DNA of 64,000 nucleotides from Bipolaris cookei (Eukaryota; Ascomycota; Dothideomycetes; Pleosporales; Pleosporaceae): positions 496,001 to 560,000 of the forward strand of contig NRSV01000005.1 in assembly GCA_002286855.1 (NCBI GenBank), read 5' to 3'. The position numbers and the translations under genes are program-made. The notes under the pieces were generated by a model, which was not told the DNA's origin, made no database searches, and saw nothing but the letters and a program-made list of their open reading frames with translations. Within the stretch, counting starts at the first letter, position 1, and every line of letters starts with the position of its first letter. Shown here in pieces: positions 1 to 11,365 of this stretch.

Positions 1-1754
1 CTCCTACTCTCCTCCTCCTCCTTCCCAAACTCCTTTTGCTTCATCTCCCAACTACCAATCCTTTCATGCCCCCTCTTCGCATCCATCCCCGTACCTACCG
101 CACCATCACTCGCAAGCCTTAAATCAGCATCGGACGCGAGTTTATCCGAGCCCTTGAAGCCTCCCAGTCCCAGCTTCTTAGTACTATCATTACTATCGTT
201 GCGTTGCGGACGGTGCAACCGCACGCCACCCAACACCATAACGAGAGCGAAAACCACGGCAGCAACGACGAGCGTAACGACCGCGCCAATGATGCCGCCT
301 ACGACGGGGGAAAGGCGGGCTTTGAGTTCCCGGATGGAAGAAGGAGAAGAAGAAGGCGAGTCGAGACTTTTCTTTGCTTCTGCACCCCAGCAAAAGAGAC
401 TGCCGCTGTTGCATGTACGGCACCATTCTGCGATGCCGGCTACGGCTATGGCGGTGAATTGTCGCTCGAACTCATTCCAGGACATGTCTGTGTTCGAGGG
501 CCCGTTGTTAAATAAGGGGTATGCGACGAGTTGTTCGGCGTCGGCGTCTGTGGCGTTGTGGAAGGAGAAGCGGACCCAGAGGTCGTCGTGGCTGGGGCTT
601 GGTTCGTTGGTCATGCTGAAGAGCTCGAAGATCAAGGCTGAGGCGTAGGAAGGGATGGATTTGAAGTGCGGGGATTTCGAGTCTAGGTTGAGGAGGGAGA
701 TGAGGCCCATCATTGCGTCTTCTTCGCCAAAGTAAAAGGTCAGGCGCTGGGATAAGTCGCTCTTGTTACTTGCGCTGGTTCTATCCGCGATCTGAAGTCT
801 GAACGAGTTGAGGATAGAGCTGGCGAGAGTCTTGCCCCCAATGGCCTGGTAGTTTGCATCGGTCGATAGGTCTGATGCGTTGCCGTAGAGGTGCCAGGCA
901 ACTTCATCGGCAAGGTAGCCGAGCCGGCCATAGACACCAGTGTAGTCAGAGTCGTTTGCTGATAGAGTCTTGTAGACGCTAGAATTGTGCGAGTACTGGT
1001 AAGAGATGTAGTCGGATATCTCAAGAGCCGAGCGGGCATTACTATTGACACTATCAGCTTCTCTGTGTGTAGTAGATATAAACCTGTGTAATAATTGAAC
1101 TCACAAATATGCCTCGGGAAGTGTGCCTTCCAGCCAGTCTATGTTCAATTTCTTGAACAAATCGGCATTAGCCGTCTCCGTTTCCTTGAATTTCTCTGTT
1201 TGAAAATAGTCCAGCGCAGCCACTTGCGCAAGAGGACAGTTTTGTGATCCAGAAATATATCTTGAATCTGGGTCTTCTAGACCAGCAGCTTGGATGCTAG
1301 CATACTGGTATCCGTTGAGCGGGTAATCAACCTGGGTGCCATCTGCAAGGCGGCTAGTGACTTGTCCGGTTCCGTTGGAAATGTTGTTCGGAGGATATAG
1401 ACCCTGCATAAACGCTTGTGCAGAAGAGACAAGGTATGGCTTTTCCAGAGTTTGAACCCTTATTTGGTCATTGTCTATGACATCGACTGACATTCCTGCA
1501 ACACGCTCTATACCAAGCCTGTTTGGTGAGTCGCCAGTAATGTATCTTGTTCTGAAGTTTTCTCCGAGCGTGTACATTTGTTGGGCGCCCAGCGCCGTCA
1601 GGACCTGGGTATCGTTTCGTAGAATAGGCGTCCGCTCTCCAGTTCGAACAAAGGCGAAAGAGGCAAGTGTGTAATGAGTACTATCATCTGAAGAAGCCTG
1701 AGCTACGACAAGCCCCGCCGATGCCACAGCTGCAACCGAAATGCGCATGAGCAT
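1..1754 (-). CDS. Histidine-phosphatase-fold membrane protein, catalytically degenerate, 3' end outside window
   Basis: Two exons (1754-1105 and 1050-beyond 1) flank a 54-bp intron; the reading frame is still open at the window edge, so the C-terminus is missing. The N-terminus is a signal peptide (about residues 1-20). The start of the clade-2 histidine phosphatase fold follows, but the usual RHGxRxP motif reads RTGERTP at residues 37-43, so the nucleophilic His is Thr38. The later catalytic HD motif (normally AHD before a hydrophobic helix) reads GEED at about 325-328. A single hydrophobic helix (about 462-488) is followed by a charged tail, suggesting a type I membrane protein with the phosphatase-like domain outside the cell or in the lumen. 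Several N-x-S/T sites fit secretion. Fold assignment is by resemblance to fungal 'phosphoglycerate mutase-like' proteins. Loss of both catalytic histidines argues for a non-enzymatic role, which is inference. Confidence 0.8.
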
Positions 1755-2940
1755 GGTGACAGGTTATTGAATTTGTATACCTTAGCACCAGCGACAAGCT
1801 TGAGCATAGGTACAAGTACTGGAGTTACATCTTTATTTATTCTTAATCAAGGTGGATATGCAGCTAGTTGCCTGTGCCGCATTCAAGGCAAACCGGCAAC
1901 TAATTAGGCGACCCACCAGAAGAAACAAGCCACAGGTTCGTAGCTTCCCAATTACGATGGTGACTAGCGGCCTAGAGACGAAGTAGCGCAGAATCAATTC
2001 CCGTCTATTTACGCGCTGCATGCCTGAGTGGGGCGCAATGCGGCGCAATGTCCCGCCCTGCAGTAATGGTGTTTTCTGTGTCGACCAATAACTTCAAGTG
2101 CAGTTCAACCTCGACAGGCGCACGAGCGAGGACGATGCACAGCGTGGTGTTTATGGGCTTCCAAATCAACCAACTTGCATGTTAGCATCATGAAAAATGC
2201 TATGATTGTTTCTTCTCGAAGGATCTAACTGGGCTGTCAAACATGGTGGGCCGGGGCCGAGTAGCAGTGCAGTGGTTAGTGGATGCTGGTCCTAGGTTGT
2301 GATTGACTGTCACCATATAAGGCCATAGCTGCTATACTGTATGCAGCTACTGCCCCATATATGTAAACGCTTCTTGACACCATCACCGACAACCAGTCAA
2401 AGGAAACACGCCATGTCATCAGGTACGATTCAAAACGTGTCATATTGGAATTACTATTTGTCGCACATGGACGGGAAGTAACCACAAATGTACACTGCAT
2501 GCAGTCCGGCCGTCGACTCTTTGACCCTGCGCAGGACGCCTTCTATGGATGCATGTGCATGTGGCGTACTCATGACAAGCTTTACTGATGTGAAATAGAT
2601 CGAGTTTAAACGTAAAAGCGGCCCATCTCAGCCTAACATCCCACAAGGTCCAACCCACAGTTGGGCAAGGCTGGACCTGTCGTTGAATTGAGGCCTCCCA
2701 CTAAGCTGGCCACAAGCTGCCGACCCACCCGGCTTCAAAGACCTCTTGTTGCATAGCAAACTCAGTTACTTGCTAGTTTGATATTAAATAAGATATCTCC
2801 GCCAACAACTGGCGGGTATTGCTACAGCGGCCTTGTGATGCAGTTCAAGACCTTTGTCCACCGTGCTCAAAACGCCTATTTCGGTCTACTATCAAGCGAC
2901 TAGAACCGGACATACCCTTGGCTTTTCGTCAAGCACTACT
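1755..2940. other. Intergenic region, no gene seen
   Basis: This 1.2-kb stretch lies between the start of the phosphatase-like gene and the 3' end of acl1. Only short overlapping open frames without recognisable domains occur. It should hold the promoter of the phosphatase-like gene and the acl1 3' UTR; no TATA box or repeat stands out. Confidence 0.6.
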
Positions 2941-5137
2941 CTACAAGCTAACCTCAACACGGCCCTCGGCACCCGGTGCACCGCCAGACTGCAGCGAAGG
3001 CAGCAGGTACGTAATATCATCCCAAGGATGCCTGTAAAGGCCAGTGCGCAGCCTCTTCTGGTCGAGGAAGTGAGCAATCAGACCGATACTTCGGCCGAGA
3101 ACGAAGAGACCGTTGAGTACACCCATCTTCAGGTAGTCCTCAGCCTCCTCGTTGGAGAAAGCACCGCCGTTGCGGACAAGGTCAACAAAGCAGACAGCAA
3201 TGCAACCATCAACGTTGAGAATCAGGTTGTCCTTCTTGGACGTTGTGACTGACTCGACAGCAAGAGCATAGTCGAGCAGCTTAGTGCTGGGGAAGTTCTT
3301 CTTGACGTACTCCTTGACGAGCTCGACACGAAGATCGGGGTTGTTGCGGGACTTGATCCTGTGACCAATACCGGGGACTAGGCAATGTTAACTATCGCAC
3401 TCACACATCTCTTCTCAAAGTCACTTACTCAGCTTGTTCTCTTTCCTCATCGTGTCAACAAAGTCACGAGGGCTGAGACCCTTGTCAAAGGCCTTGCTGA
3501 ACTCCTCAGCAGCACCGTCGAGCGCACCACCGAAGCGCGATCCAATGGTCAAAAGACCAGAAACCAAGGCGCTGATGAGATCCTTTCCAGCACGAGTGGT
3601 GATGATGGTATTCATGGCACCAGAGACAGCGGGACCGTGGTCGGCAGTCAACATGAGCACCATCTCGAGGAAACGACTGGCGTAGTTGGGCAGACGGCGA
3701 CGGAACCAGAGCAGCGACATGACACCACCGATACCAATCTCCTCCTTGAAGACATCAGAGATGGGCATACCAGCGTAGAGCAGCTCTTGGCCACGGTCAT
3801 CGGAAATGGTGGAAATGAAAGCAGCGGGCTTTCGGATGAGACCGAGTTCCTGTGCCCATGAGTAGTCAATGGGAATCTTGGGAACAACGGGCTCGGGCTT
3901 GGGAACAATGGTTCCGTCCTTGACCAGCTTCTGGTAGACCTGGGCAAGAGTGTTGGGCATGTCCTCAAAGGTCTCTGGCACATAGATACCCGCTTCCCTC
4001 ATGGTCTTGTTCTTGGTTGCCGCAGTCTCGAGCTGAGAGTTGGCGAAAGAACCAGCGTGACCGAATTGCACCTCAGTCTTGAGCATACCAGCAACGGTAC
4101 CGATGGCCCAAGCAACAATGGGCTTGGTGACCTGGCCAGACTTGACGGCCTCAATCACGCGATATTCCTCAACACCACCGACCTCACCGAGCAGCACAAT
4201 GATCTTGCAGTCGGGATCGGATTGGTATCGGAGAACGTGGTCAATGAAAGTGGTACCGGGGTACCTGTCACCACCAATGGCAACACCCTCGAGCACACCG
4301 TCGGTAGTGTTGGCAATGATGTTGTTCAGCTCGTTGGACATACCTCCAGACTTGGAGACGTATGAGACGGAGCCGGGGCGGTAGAGCTTCGAGGCAACAA
4401 TGTTGTCCATCATACCACCCGTGTTTCCAATCTTGAACGCACCGGGCTTGATGCCACCGACGGTGGCGGGGCCGATGATGGTAATGCCTTTCTTCTGGGC
4501 AACGTGGAGAATCTCGCGAGCACGCTAGCCAATGTCAGTTTTTTTCCCCATTTTCCAAGATGCCATGATTATCACGGGTGCTTACTCGCTCGGGAACACC
4601 TTCGGCGATGATGGCAATGCACTTAATCTGGGGGAATTCCATCAACTCCATGGTGGATTGGTAGACGGAACGCGACGAGGCAAAGTTGACAACGGTGTCA
4701 ACATCGCTGTGCTTGCCAACGGCCTTCTCGACGGTCTGGTATACGGGCAGCAGCGTCTCGCTGGTTCCCCAGTACCTGATTATTGTCAGATGAGCAGTCA
4801 CACCAAAGTGGGACGATTGCTTGGCACGCACATTTTGCTGACGAACTGGCCGCCGAATGTGTAGATGATACCGGCGACCGAAGGCTGCTTGCGTTTGCAG
4901 ATGAAGTCGAAGTCGAGCATGCCCTGGACAGCACGGGGCTGCAGTCCGCTGTTGACGGCATGTTAGAGGCGTGCTCTGCTGCATTGGGGCAGGGCGGGGT
5001 GTGTTTTCTTACTAGACGAAGCATCGTGTCCTCGGGTGGAAGAGGGTATGGGCGGCCGGAGGGCTCAAGGGCCTTGAGGGGGCGGCAAAGCGGCGGATGT
5101 TGTCGTTGGCCGCCTGGGCGGGCGCTGAGGAGGACAT
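2941..5137 (-). CDS. acl1: ATP-citrate lyase subunit 1 (CoA-ligase/citrate-synthase-like subunit)
   Basis: Subunit of cytosolic ATP-citrate lyase, which turns citrate, CoA and ATP into acetyl-CoA and oxaloacetate for lipid, sterol and histone-acetyl supply. Five exons (5137-5013, 4948-4832, 4775-4586, 4524-3429, 3377-2941) give 654 residues, the normal size for this fungal subunit. The protein begins MSSSAPAQAANDNIRRFAAP. It carries a succinyl-CoA-ligase-alpha-like part with the phosphohistidine-type segment FGHAG, followed by a citrate-synthase-like C-terminal domain (LTADHGPAVSGAMNT, then PGIGHRIKSRNNPD across the last intron). Introns are 51-64 bp and all frames join cleanly. The gene is head-to-head with acl2, the arrangement seen in filamentous ascomycetes that split the enzyme into two genes; animals carry a single fused protein. 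Family identification is by strong sequence recognition. Confidence 0.97.
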
Positions 5138-6318
5138 GGTGGCCGTGTGTATGGGAGCGTCACTTGTCGAAGGGAAGCTTCGGGGAATTTCTGTGGAGGA
5201 CAGAGGGTCAGTCGGGCCCAGGCTCTTGTATGTATGGAGTACAGCCGTGAGCAGGTGGGCGCGGCAATGGCTGGTAGAAGGGGTTCGCAGGAGAGAGTTC
5301 GCGATGCGGGAAAAAATGCAGCGGGCAAGGTGTAGGGGCCAGGCAGGCACGAGGGGAATAGAAGCGGAGCGGAGGCGATCGAGAGGGGAACTGACCTTAT
5401 GGGTGCAATGCCGGGCGAGGGGCAGTGCGACAGATGCTTGGACAATTTAGGAGAAGGTTGCGAGAAGAGAACAACGTTTGTGGCCGAAAGTGTGGGCGCC
5501 TACTCTGTTGGTCTGCTGGCGGTGTTGAGTTGGAGATTGAGCTGCACAAACTAAATCGCTGCGGCGCTAGGCCCAAGACCCGAGCGGTGAACGGGGACCC
5601 GAATGTCTTGCTCTTGCCAACGCCGCCCCTCGGAGTCGGGACAACCAATTCAATTCGCACGGAAAGGCGCCCATCAGCATTTGTCTCCGGCGCCCGTTGC
5701 CATAGTCCGCCTCCAAGGGGCAAAGTCCGCTCCATGGGCAGAGTCCGCCCCAAAGCCGTCGGGATTGTGCTGCTTTCGGGTGTTTACCATCTGGTCAAGG
5801 GGCACAGACGCCCTTCCGCTGTGCCTGTGGCCGTGGTGGGGTGGCTCGGCGGTGATAGGCCAGCATCCCGCCGAGTGGCCTAGCCCTGCATTTGTCTGCA
5901 CCCTCCCAAGCTCAACACGCAAGGAAAAAACACCAGACCGCCTCGCACGCTTCGACTGCCCGCCGTCTGACCATTGCCCTTTTTGCCAGCAATTCTTTCT
6001 GATTCTTTCCACTCCTGCTCCCCCCTGTGTCCAACCCCCCAACAAATATAGGTTCGTGCCGCCAGCCCCGCCCTGCCAGTTTGCATCTTGTCGTCCCGGC
6101 CCCCTCACCATCGTTGTCCGAAGTCGTCTGTCGTCGGACATTGCTCAACGCCCCATTTCTCACTCCGACGTTGCTGCCGGCATTGGCTCTGCACTTCTCT
6201 TGCTCCTCCTTCCTTGCCATATCTCTTTGCAGTCCCTTGCCTCGCCCGCAACCTGCTCTTCCTCTTTTCTGTCCCAGCCATACTCACTACCTGCAGTGCA
6301 GTTTGACCCAGCTTCACA
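5138..6318. promoter_or_regulatory. Shared divergent promoter of acl1 and acl2
   Basis: This 1,181-bp region separates the two divergent start codons and should coordinate transcription of both subunits. It contains a CCAAT pentamer at 5645-5649. It also has three AGTCCGC heptamers at 5704-5710, 5724-5730 and 5742-5748, spaced 20 and 18 bp, inside a G/C-rich stretch. The part next to acl2 is strongly C/T-rich, as is common in fungal 5' leaders. Long open frames cross this region but show only biased composition. The heptamers are plausible activator sites (zinc-cluster factors bind such GC triplets), but no factor can be named from the sequence. Confidence 0.7.
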
Positions 6319-8290
6319 ATGTCAGCCAAGTCCATCCTCGAGGCCGACGGCAAGGCCATCCTCAACTACCACCTCACCCGCGCCCCAGTCATCAAGCCCA
6401 CTCCTCTGCCTGCCCAGGCTACACACAACCCTCCCCCCAAGCTTGCATCGCTGTACTTCGCCGCCGACGAGGATGTCAAGGGCGTTCTCGACCAGGCAGA
6501 GGCCACATACCCATGGCTGCTGACGCCCGGCTCCAAATTCGTTGCAAAGCCAGATCAGCTCATCAAGAGGCGAGGCAAGAGCGGTCTGCTGGCCTTGAAC
6601 AAGACCTGGCCCGAGGCGCGTGAGTGGATCGAGGCGAGGGCAGGAAAGGCACAGCGTGTCGAGACCGTCGATGGTGTCTTGAGACAGTTCTTGGTCGAGC
6701 CCTTTGTCCCCCATCCCCAGGACACCGAGTACTACATCAACATCAACTCCGTGCGAGAGGTACGTTCACCATGTTCCTATTTTTTTCGTCTCTTTTCTTC
6801 TTTTCTTTGCTTGGAGTTGTTTCAAGTTGGTTTGTGCGAGAACGTCGCTTGGCTCAGTGGCAGGTGTGGAAAAGACATGTTTGGATGTGTTGCGCGTAAG
6901 CTGTGCAAGAGCGTGCGGAGCGGGAGCACCGGCTCAAACACACGGGCGTACCGCCTGGCTTTGTTTGAAGGCCGGCCGGACGAAGGGAACACTCCCCGAC
7001 CCACTTCTGCAAAGCACCTACTCCTTTGCGATGCGCACGTCCACTTTCACATGTTAATTCTCCAGGCGCTTCCAGCGTATTACGTTCCTGTGCCGGGTTT
7101 TCTCATTCCAGGCCCTTGGTGTTGCGGCTCTTGCCAGCTGTGTTTGTGGGCCACTGCGCGATCCTGCCAACCCTGTCGATCTTAGCCCGATCTAGCCGCT
7201 AACATCTGCACTTGATAGGGCGACTGGATCCTCTTCACCCACGAAGGTGGTGTCGACGTTGGTGATGTCGACGAGAAGGCAGAGAAGCTTCTCATTCCCG
7301 TCGATCTCAAGGAGTACCCTTCCAATGAGGAGATTGCTGCTACTCTCTTGAAGAAAGTTCCCCAGGGTGTACACAACGTCCTCGTTGACTTCATCTCAAG
7401 ATTATACGCCGTCTACGTCGACTGCCAGTTCACGTAAGCCATCCGTCTGCAGTGCCTACTACTTGACACTAATGTGCTGCTGCAGCTACCTCGAGATCAA
7501 CCCCCTTGTCGTCATCCCTAATGAGGAAAAGACATCAGCTGAGGTTCACTTCCTTGATCTTGCTGCCAAACTCGACCAAACTGCTGAGTTCGAGTGCGGT
7601 GCCAAGTGGGCTATTGCCCGTAGCGCAAATGCGCTTGGAATAGCTGCTGCTCCTGCAAAGGATGGTAAGACTACCATCGACGTCGGCCCCCCAATGGAGT
7701 TCCCTGCTCCTTTCGGTCGTGAGATGAGCAAGGAGGAGGCATACATTGCTGAGATGGACGCAAAGACTGGTGCTTCTCTCAAGCTGACCATTCTCAACGC
7801 CACTGGCCGTGTCTGGACCCTAGTTGCTGGTGGTGGAGCCTCTGTCGTCTACGCCGACGCTATCGCCTCTGCTGGCTTTGCTAGTGAGCTTGCCAACTAT
7901 GGTGAATATTCTGGTGCCCCCACCGAGACCCAAACCTTCCACTACGCCCGCACTGTCCTTGACCTCATGCTCAGAGCACCTCAGCACGAGGAGGGCAAGG
8001 TTCTCTTCATTGGTGGTGGTATTGCCAACTTCACCAACGTTGCTTCGACCTTCAAGGGTGTCATTCGCGCTCTGAGGGAAGTCGCTCCTCTCCTCATTGA
8101 GCACAACGTCCAGATCTGGATCCGTCGTGCTGGCCCCAACTACCAGGAAGGTCTCAAGAACATCAAGAGTGTCGGCCAAGAGCTCGGCCTCAACATGCAC
8201 GTCTATGGCCCTGAGATGCACGTGTCGGGTATTGTGCCCTTGGCTCTGATTCCCGGTAAGACGACGGACATTAAGGAGTTCTCTGGTTAA
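6319..8290 (+). CDS. acl2: ATP-citrate lyase subunit 2 (ATP-grasp/citrate-binding subunit)
   Basis: Partner subunit of acl1. It provides the ATP-grasp-like CoA-ligase beta part and the citrate-binding domain. Three exons (6319-6759, 7219-7433, 7486-8290) encode 486 residues, the usual length. The start MSAKSILEADGKAILNYHL matches the family's N-terminus. The C-terminal domain shows the glycine-rich VAGGGASVVYADAI and FIGGGIANFTNVASTFKG segments. Intron 2 is 52 bp, but intron 1 is 459 bp, far longer than nearly all other introns in this window. The gene is divergent from acl1 and probably co-regulated with it through the shared promoter. Confidence 0.97.
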
Positions 8291-9532
8291 GCGCGTGCTT
8301 TGTATATTAGGGTCGCGGGTGTGAATTGGGAACTGCTAAAGACTCATGATGATGGCTAGACAAAGAGTTGATGTTTGACAACTGTGTACGGCGTGAAGAG
8401 TGCTGTGGCAAAGCGAGTGTTGCTCTGCCTGGCGTATGCCGATGCATATGGTTGTTCGACCAAAGGAATATAACATTTAATAACTTCTATTATGTGTGTG
8501 TGTGTGTGTTATTCTCTCTTTCTCTGTATGTGTGTGAGTAACTTGTGTGCTCTATCTATCTATGATTAGTGATGATGCAAAAATGGAGTCATGTTAGGTC
8601 TAGTTTGAAGAGTGACAATGTTGTGTCGTCAGGTTGAGTGAGTTTGGTTATTGGATAGACGAGGTGCTTGATTGATTGGTTTTATTAGGCTGTGGGTATT
8701 CATAAGTATGGTAGATAGAGGAAGTAGGAATGAAAGGGAAGGAGCAGAGTAGAAAATAACAAAAAGAAAAACAAAAATATCAGTCGATACACCAGCCCAC
8801 CAAGCCACATTCCAACCGCAATAAGAGTAATCCAGCGCCGCCGTCCCATGGTGAATACCAGACTGCAGAATTTCTTCCCTCGTCAAGTTGCATTCATTGC
8901 TTAGGTCCCTCCAGCATCACTGGTTACCCAAGTGAGTGGATTTGAAAAAGGACACCACGAGACTCGAACTGGGCTCCTGCTGAGGTAGAGACAGGAAGGT
9001 GGATGGGGATGACGGTGTACCTTCTGATGAAGACCCGTTACAGGTGGCGAAGTACAAAATTAGAAATTTTATGTAGATATAATTTTCAATAGAAGCGATA
9101 TGCATTTGGGGAAAAGAACTGGGGGTGCAGTGGCGGCTTCGATAAGCTGATACTGGAAGCGGGGAAAATAGGATTGCGGGGCGCTTGCTTGGGGTGGGTT
9201 TGAGTTTTTATCTCCCCCTCTCTTCCCCATTTAACCCACTTTATCTCGCGAGGTTGACAGCATAACACACACTCACTCAGATTGTCATGCACGCCGTGTG
9301 TCATAATTCTTCAACATGCTGAGAATCTCAATGCAAACTATCAAATGAGAAGGTTTAACCAAATGACAAGACCAGACCAGATGGATACAATGCACATGAC
9401 CAGATCAGATCCCACGGAGCAATGACGCGAGAAATCCAATGAACCAAAATGACAGATAAAAAACTCCTTTCGCCATGCATAGAATAGCAAAAAAACGGGT
9501 AATGATGAGGAAAATAAGATGTGTCTAGGGTG
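8291..9532. other. Intergenic region with TG microsatellite, no gene seen
   Basis: This stretch lies between the convergent 3' ends of acl2 and the MCH1-like gene. It contains a short TG repeat (about 8493-8508) and TC/TATC-rich tracts. Small minus-strand frames (for example 8629-8886) show no known domain. A sequence resembling a T-arm lies near 8960-8985 on the minus strand but does not fold as a tRNA. Confidence 0.55.
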
Positions 9533-11365
9533 TTATACAGCAATGCCCTTTCGCTTCCAACCACCTGGGCCCCTCCATGCCCACAGGAAAAGACCCATAG
9601 CGAACCAAACACTGATAGTCATGGCCCAGAAGGTGGGTGCATAGCACGCCTTGCCATGGCAAAGGACGTCTTCTGGGTCTTTTTCAACACCAGCCTCGGC
9701 ACTGTTCGCGGCTTTCTGGTACACGGTAGCGTACACGGCGCCCCAGAGGGTCGCGCCTGCAGCAGGCGTCATTGCCAGGATGCCCCAGTTCGTTCCAAAG
9801 TTCTCGACGCCCCAGACGACAGAGACAACAATGGGAGTGAGGGAAAATACGGCGCCATAGCCTGCGCCGATGAGGGCGGAAACAACGGCGAAGCGAGAGG
9901 CGTGGTTCTGGACCCAGCCAGTGGCAAGCAGGAGCTGTCCGAGGGAAAGGAGGAAAGCGAATGCTACAAGGAAAGTAATGCGAGACACGGTGAACTTGCG
10001 GGGCTGCTCAGGAGGCGGGAGAGATGACACAGAGTTTGCGACCGACTCTGGGTTGCGGCGATGCTGGTGCGACTGTGCAACAGGAGCAAGGATGTCAGAG
10101 AGTGTGCCGGTAGCTAAGCGAGCGAGGGTCGAGGTGATGGCGACAATGGACACGTGGGTGGCTGGTGAGGTATTGGTCGCAACGTTTGCAGGTGTGAGTG
10201 TCTCGATAATGGTGCCTAGGTTGTTGATGAAGGCCTCGCCGGGTCCAGTCACGAGGAAGAAGCCGGCTGCCAGCCACCACATGGTCGGGTCCATGATGAA
10301 AAGACGCGTTTCTTCGTTTAGAAGCCACGTCTTCTTGTGGGCCTCCTCTTCTGCCTTTGCTTTCAGGCGCTCGGCTTCAGACTGTAGGAAGTCAAAGGTC
10401 GAGTCAGACAGGTCCTGCGTTTCCATAGTACCGTAGCCATGGTGCTGTGCAGCTTGGTTGAAGAAGCCGTCACGCTGTAGAAGGCCCGATCTCTCGAGCT
10501 CGTCAACCGCCTCGTCAATCATCTCTTCCTCGTCGACGATGCGTAGAGCGAAGAAGCCGACAGTGCCGACACAAAGTAACAGGATTCCCAGGAAGAGGAA
10601 GAAGCGGAAGACGTCGACATCTCCCCTGGTTCCATCGGCGTTCCTCTCGTACAACAAGCGGCTTCCAACTTGGCTTTGCCACATGCCGCTCAGTCCAAAT
10701 GAGGCAATGGGTACTGCCAGAGCCACACCCTTGCTATTACCACGGCCAAAGTTTTTTGCGCATGTCGTGACGGCAGACAGATACATGCAACTCGTGCCCA
10801 TGCCGACAAAGGCAAAGGCCAGGACCATAATACCAAAGGGCCATCCATGGCCGCCAGCTGCAGGCGGCGGGCCGCTCCGGTATGCAAATGCAGCCAGAAA
10901 GTAGCCAGCGCCAAAAAGAACACCCGCAAGACCGGCGGGGACGCCAGGGCCCAGGCGATCGCAGAGGTATCCAAAGATAGGGACGAGGAGGTACAGGCCG
11001 AGCTCGGCCCCAATGGAGACGGCGTTGACCTGAACCTGTGTGTAATGCAGCTTGGACTGAAACAAATGTCCATAGAGGGAGAAGGCGGTGATGCTGCCGG
11101 CGCAGAGGCAGATGACGATGGCCCAGACAAAGCTGAGCCAGCGGAGGACGGCGCGCTGCATCTTGACACGGTCCTGTTCGTAGATGCCCTCGGCAACCTG
11201 CTCGAAGAAGCTGCCGGCGTAGCTGGTGCCCTGGCTGCGTCGTTGCGACTCGGTGTCGCTGTCGGGGGCTAGGAGAGGGCGACGCGCGGGGTTTGAAGGA
11301 TAGTCGAGCTTGTCGATGGTGGTGATGCCATTACCGCTATGCCGCTTGGAGGTCGGGGGTGACAT
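9533..11365 (-). CDS. mch1: Major facilitator transporter, Mch1-like (monocarboxylate-transporter homologue)
   Basis: Intronless gene for a polytopic membrane protein of about 610 residues. The frame extends 59 codons upstream to 11542. The start at 11365 (MSPPTSKRHSGNG) is preferred because the upstream part is Pro/Arg-rich with no transporter character and runs into the promoter shared with rrp42. The first helix begins with LRWLSFVWAIVICLCAGS. A long acidic cytosolic loop with a coiled-coil-like stretch (SEAERLKAKAEEEAHKK) separates two six-helix halves. The second half carries NFGTNWGILAMTPAAGA and the C-terminus ends with a short basic tail. The pattern matches fungal Mch1 proteins, vacuolar-type MFS members whose substrate is not established. 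It is divergent from rrp42, with about 370 bp between the two starts. Confidence 0.88.
   Translation of the reverse strand: MSPPTSKRHSGNGITTIDKLDYPSNPARRPLLAPDSDTESQRRSQGTSYAGSFFEQVAEGIYEQDRVKMQRAVLRWLSFVWAIVICLCAGSITAFSLYGHLFQSKLHYTQVQVNAVSIGAELGLYLLVPIFGYLCDRLGPGVPAGLAGVLFGAGYFLAAFAYRSGPPPAAGGHGWPFGIMVLAFAFVGMGTSCMYLSAVTTCAKNFGRGNSKGVALAVPIASFGLSGMWQSQVGSRLLYERNADGTRGDVDVFRFFLFLGILLLCVGTVGFFALRIVDEEEMIDEAVDELERSGLLQRDGFFNQAAQHHGYGTMETQDLSDSTFDFLQSEAERLKAKAEEEAHKKTWLLNEETRLFIMDPTMWWLAAGFFLVTGPGEAFINNLGTIIETLTPANVATNTSPATHVSIVAITSTLARLATGTLSDILAPVAQSHQHRRNPESVANSVSSLPPPEQPRKFTVSRITFLVAFAFLLSLGQLLLATGWVQNHASRFAVVSALIGAGYGAVFSLTPIVVSVVWGVENFGTNWGILAMTPAAGATLWGAVYATVYQKAANSAEAGVEKDPEDVLCHGKACYAPTFWAMTISVWFAMGLFLWAWRGPGGWKRKGIAV

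Noticed and set aside
5603..6523. 306-codon plus-strand frame across the acl2 promoter and start
   Set aside because: It overlaps the acl2 start in another frame, has Pro/Ser/Cys-biased composition from C/T-rich leader sequence, and shows no domain.
8945..9015. Minus-strand stretch with a T-loop-like TTCGAGT, partly pairing 7-bp ends and a following T-run
   Set aside because: No D-arm consensus, the T-stem has two mismatches and no anticodon loop can be drawn; resemblance to a tRNA is probably chance.
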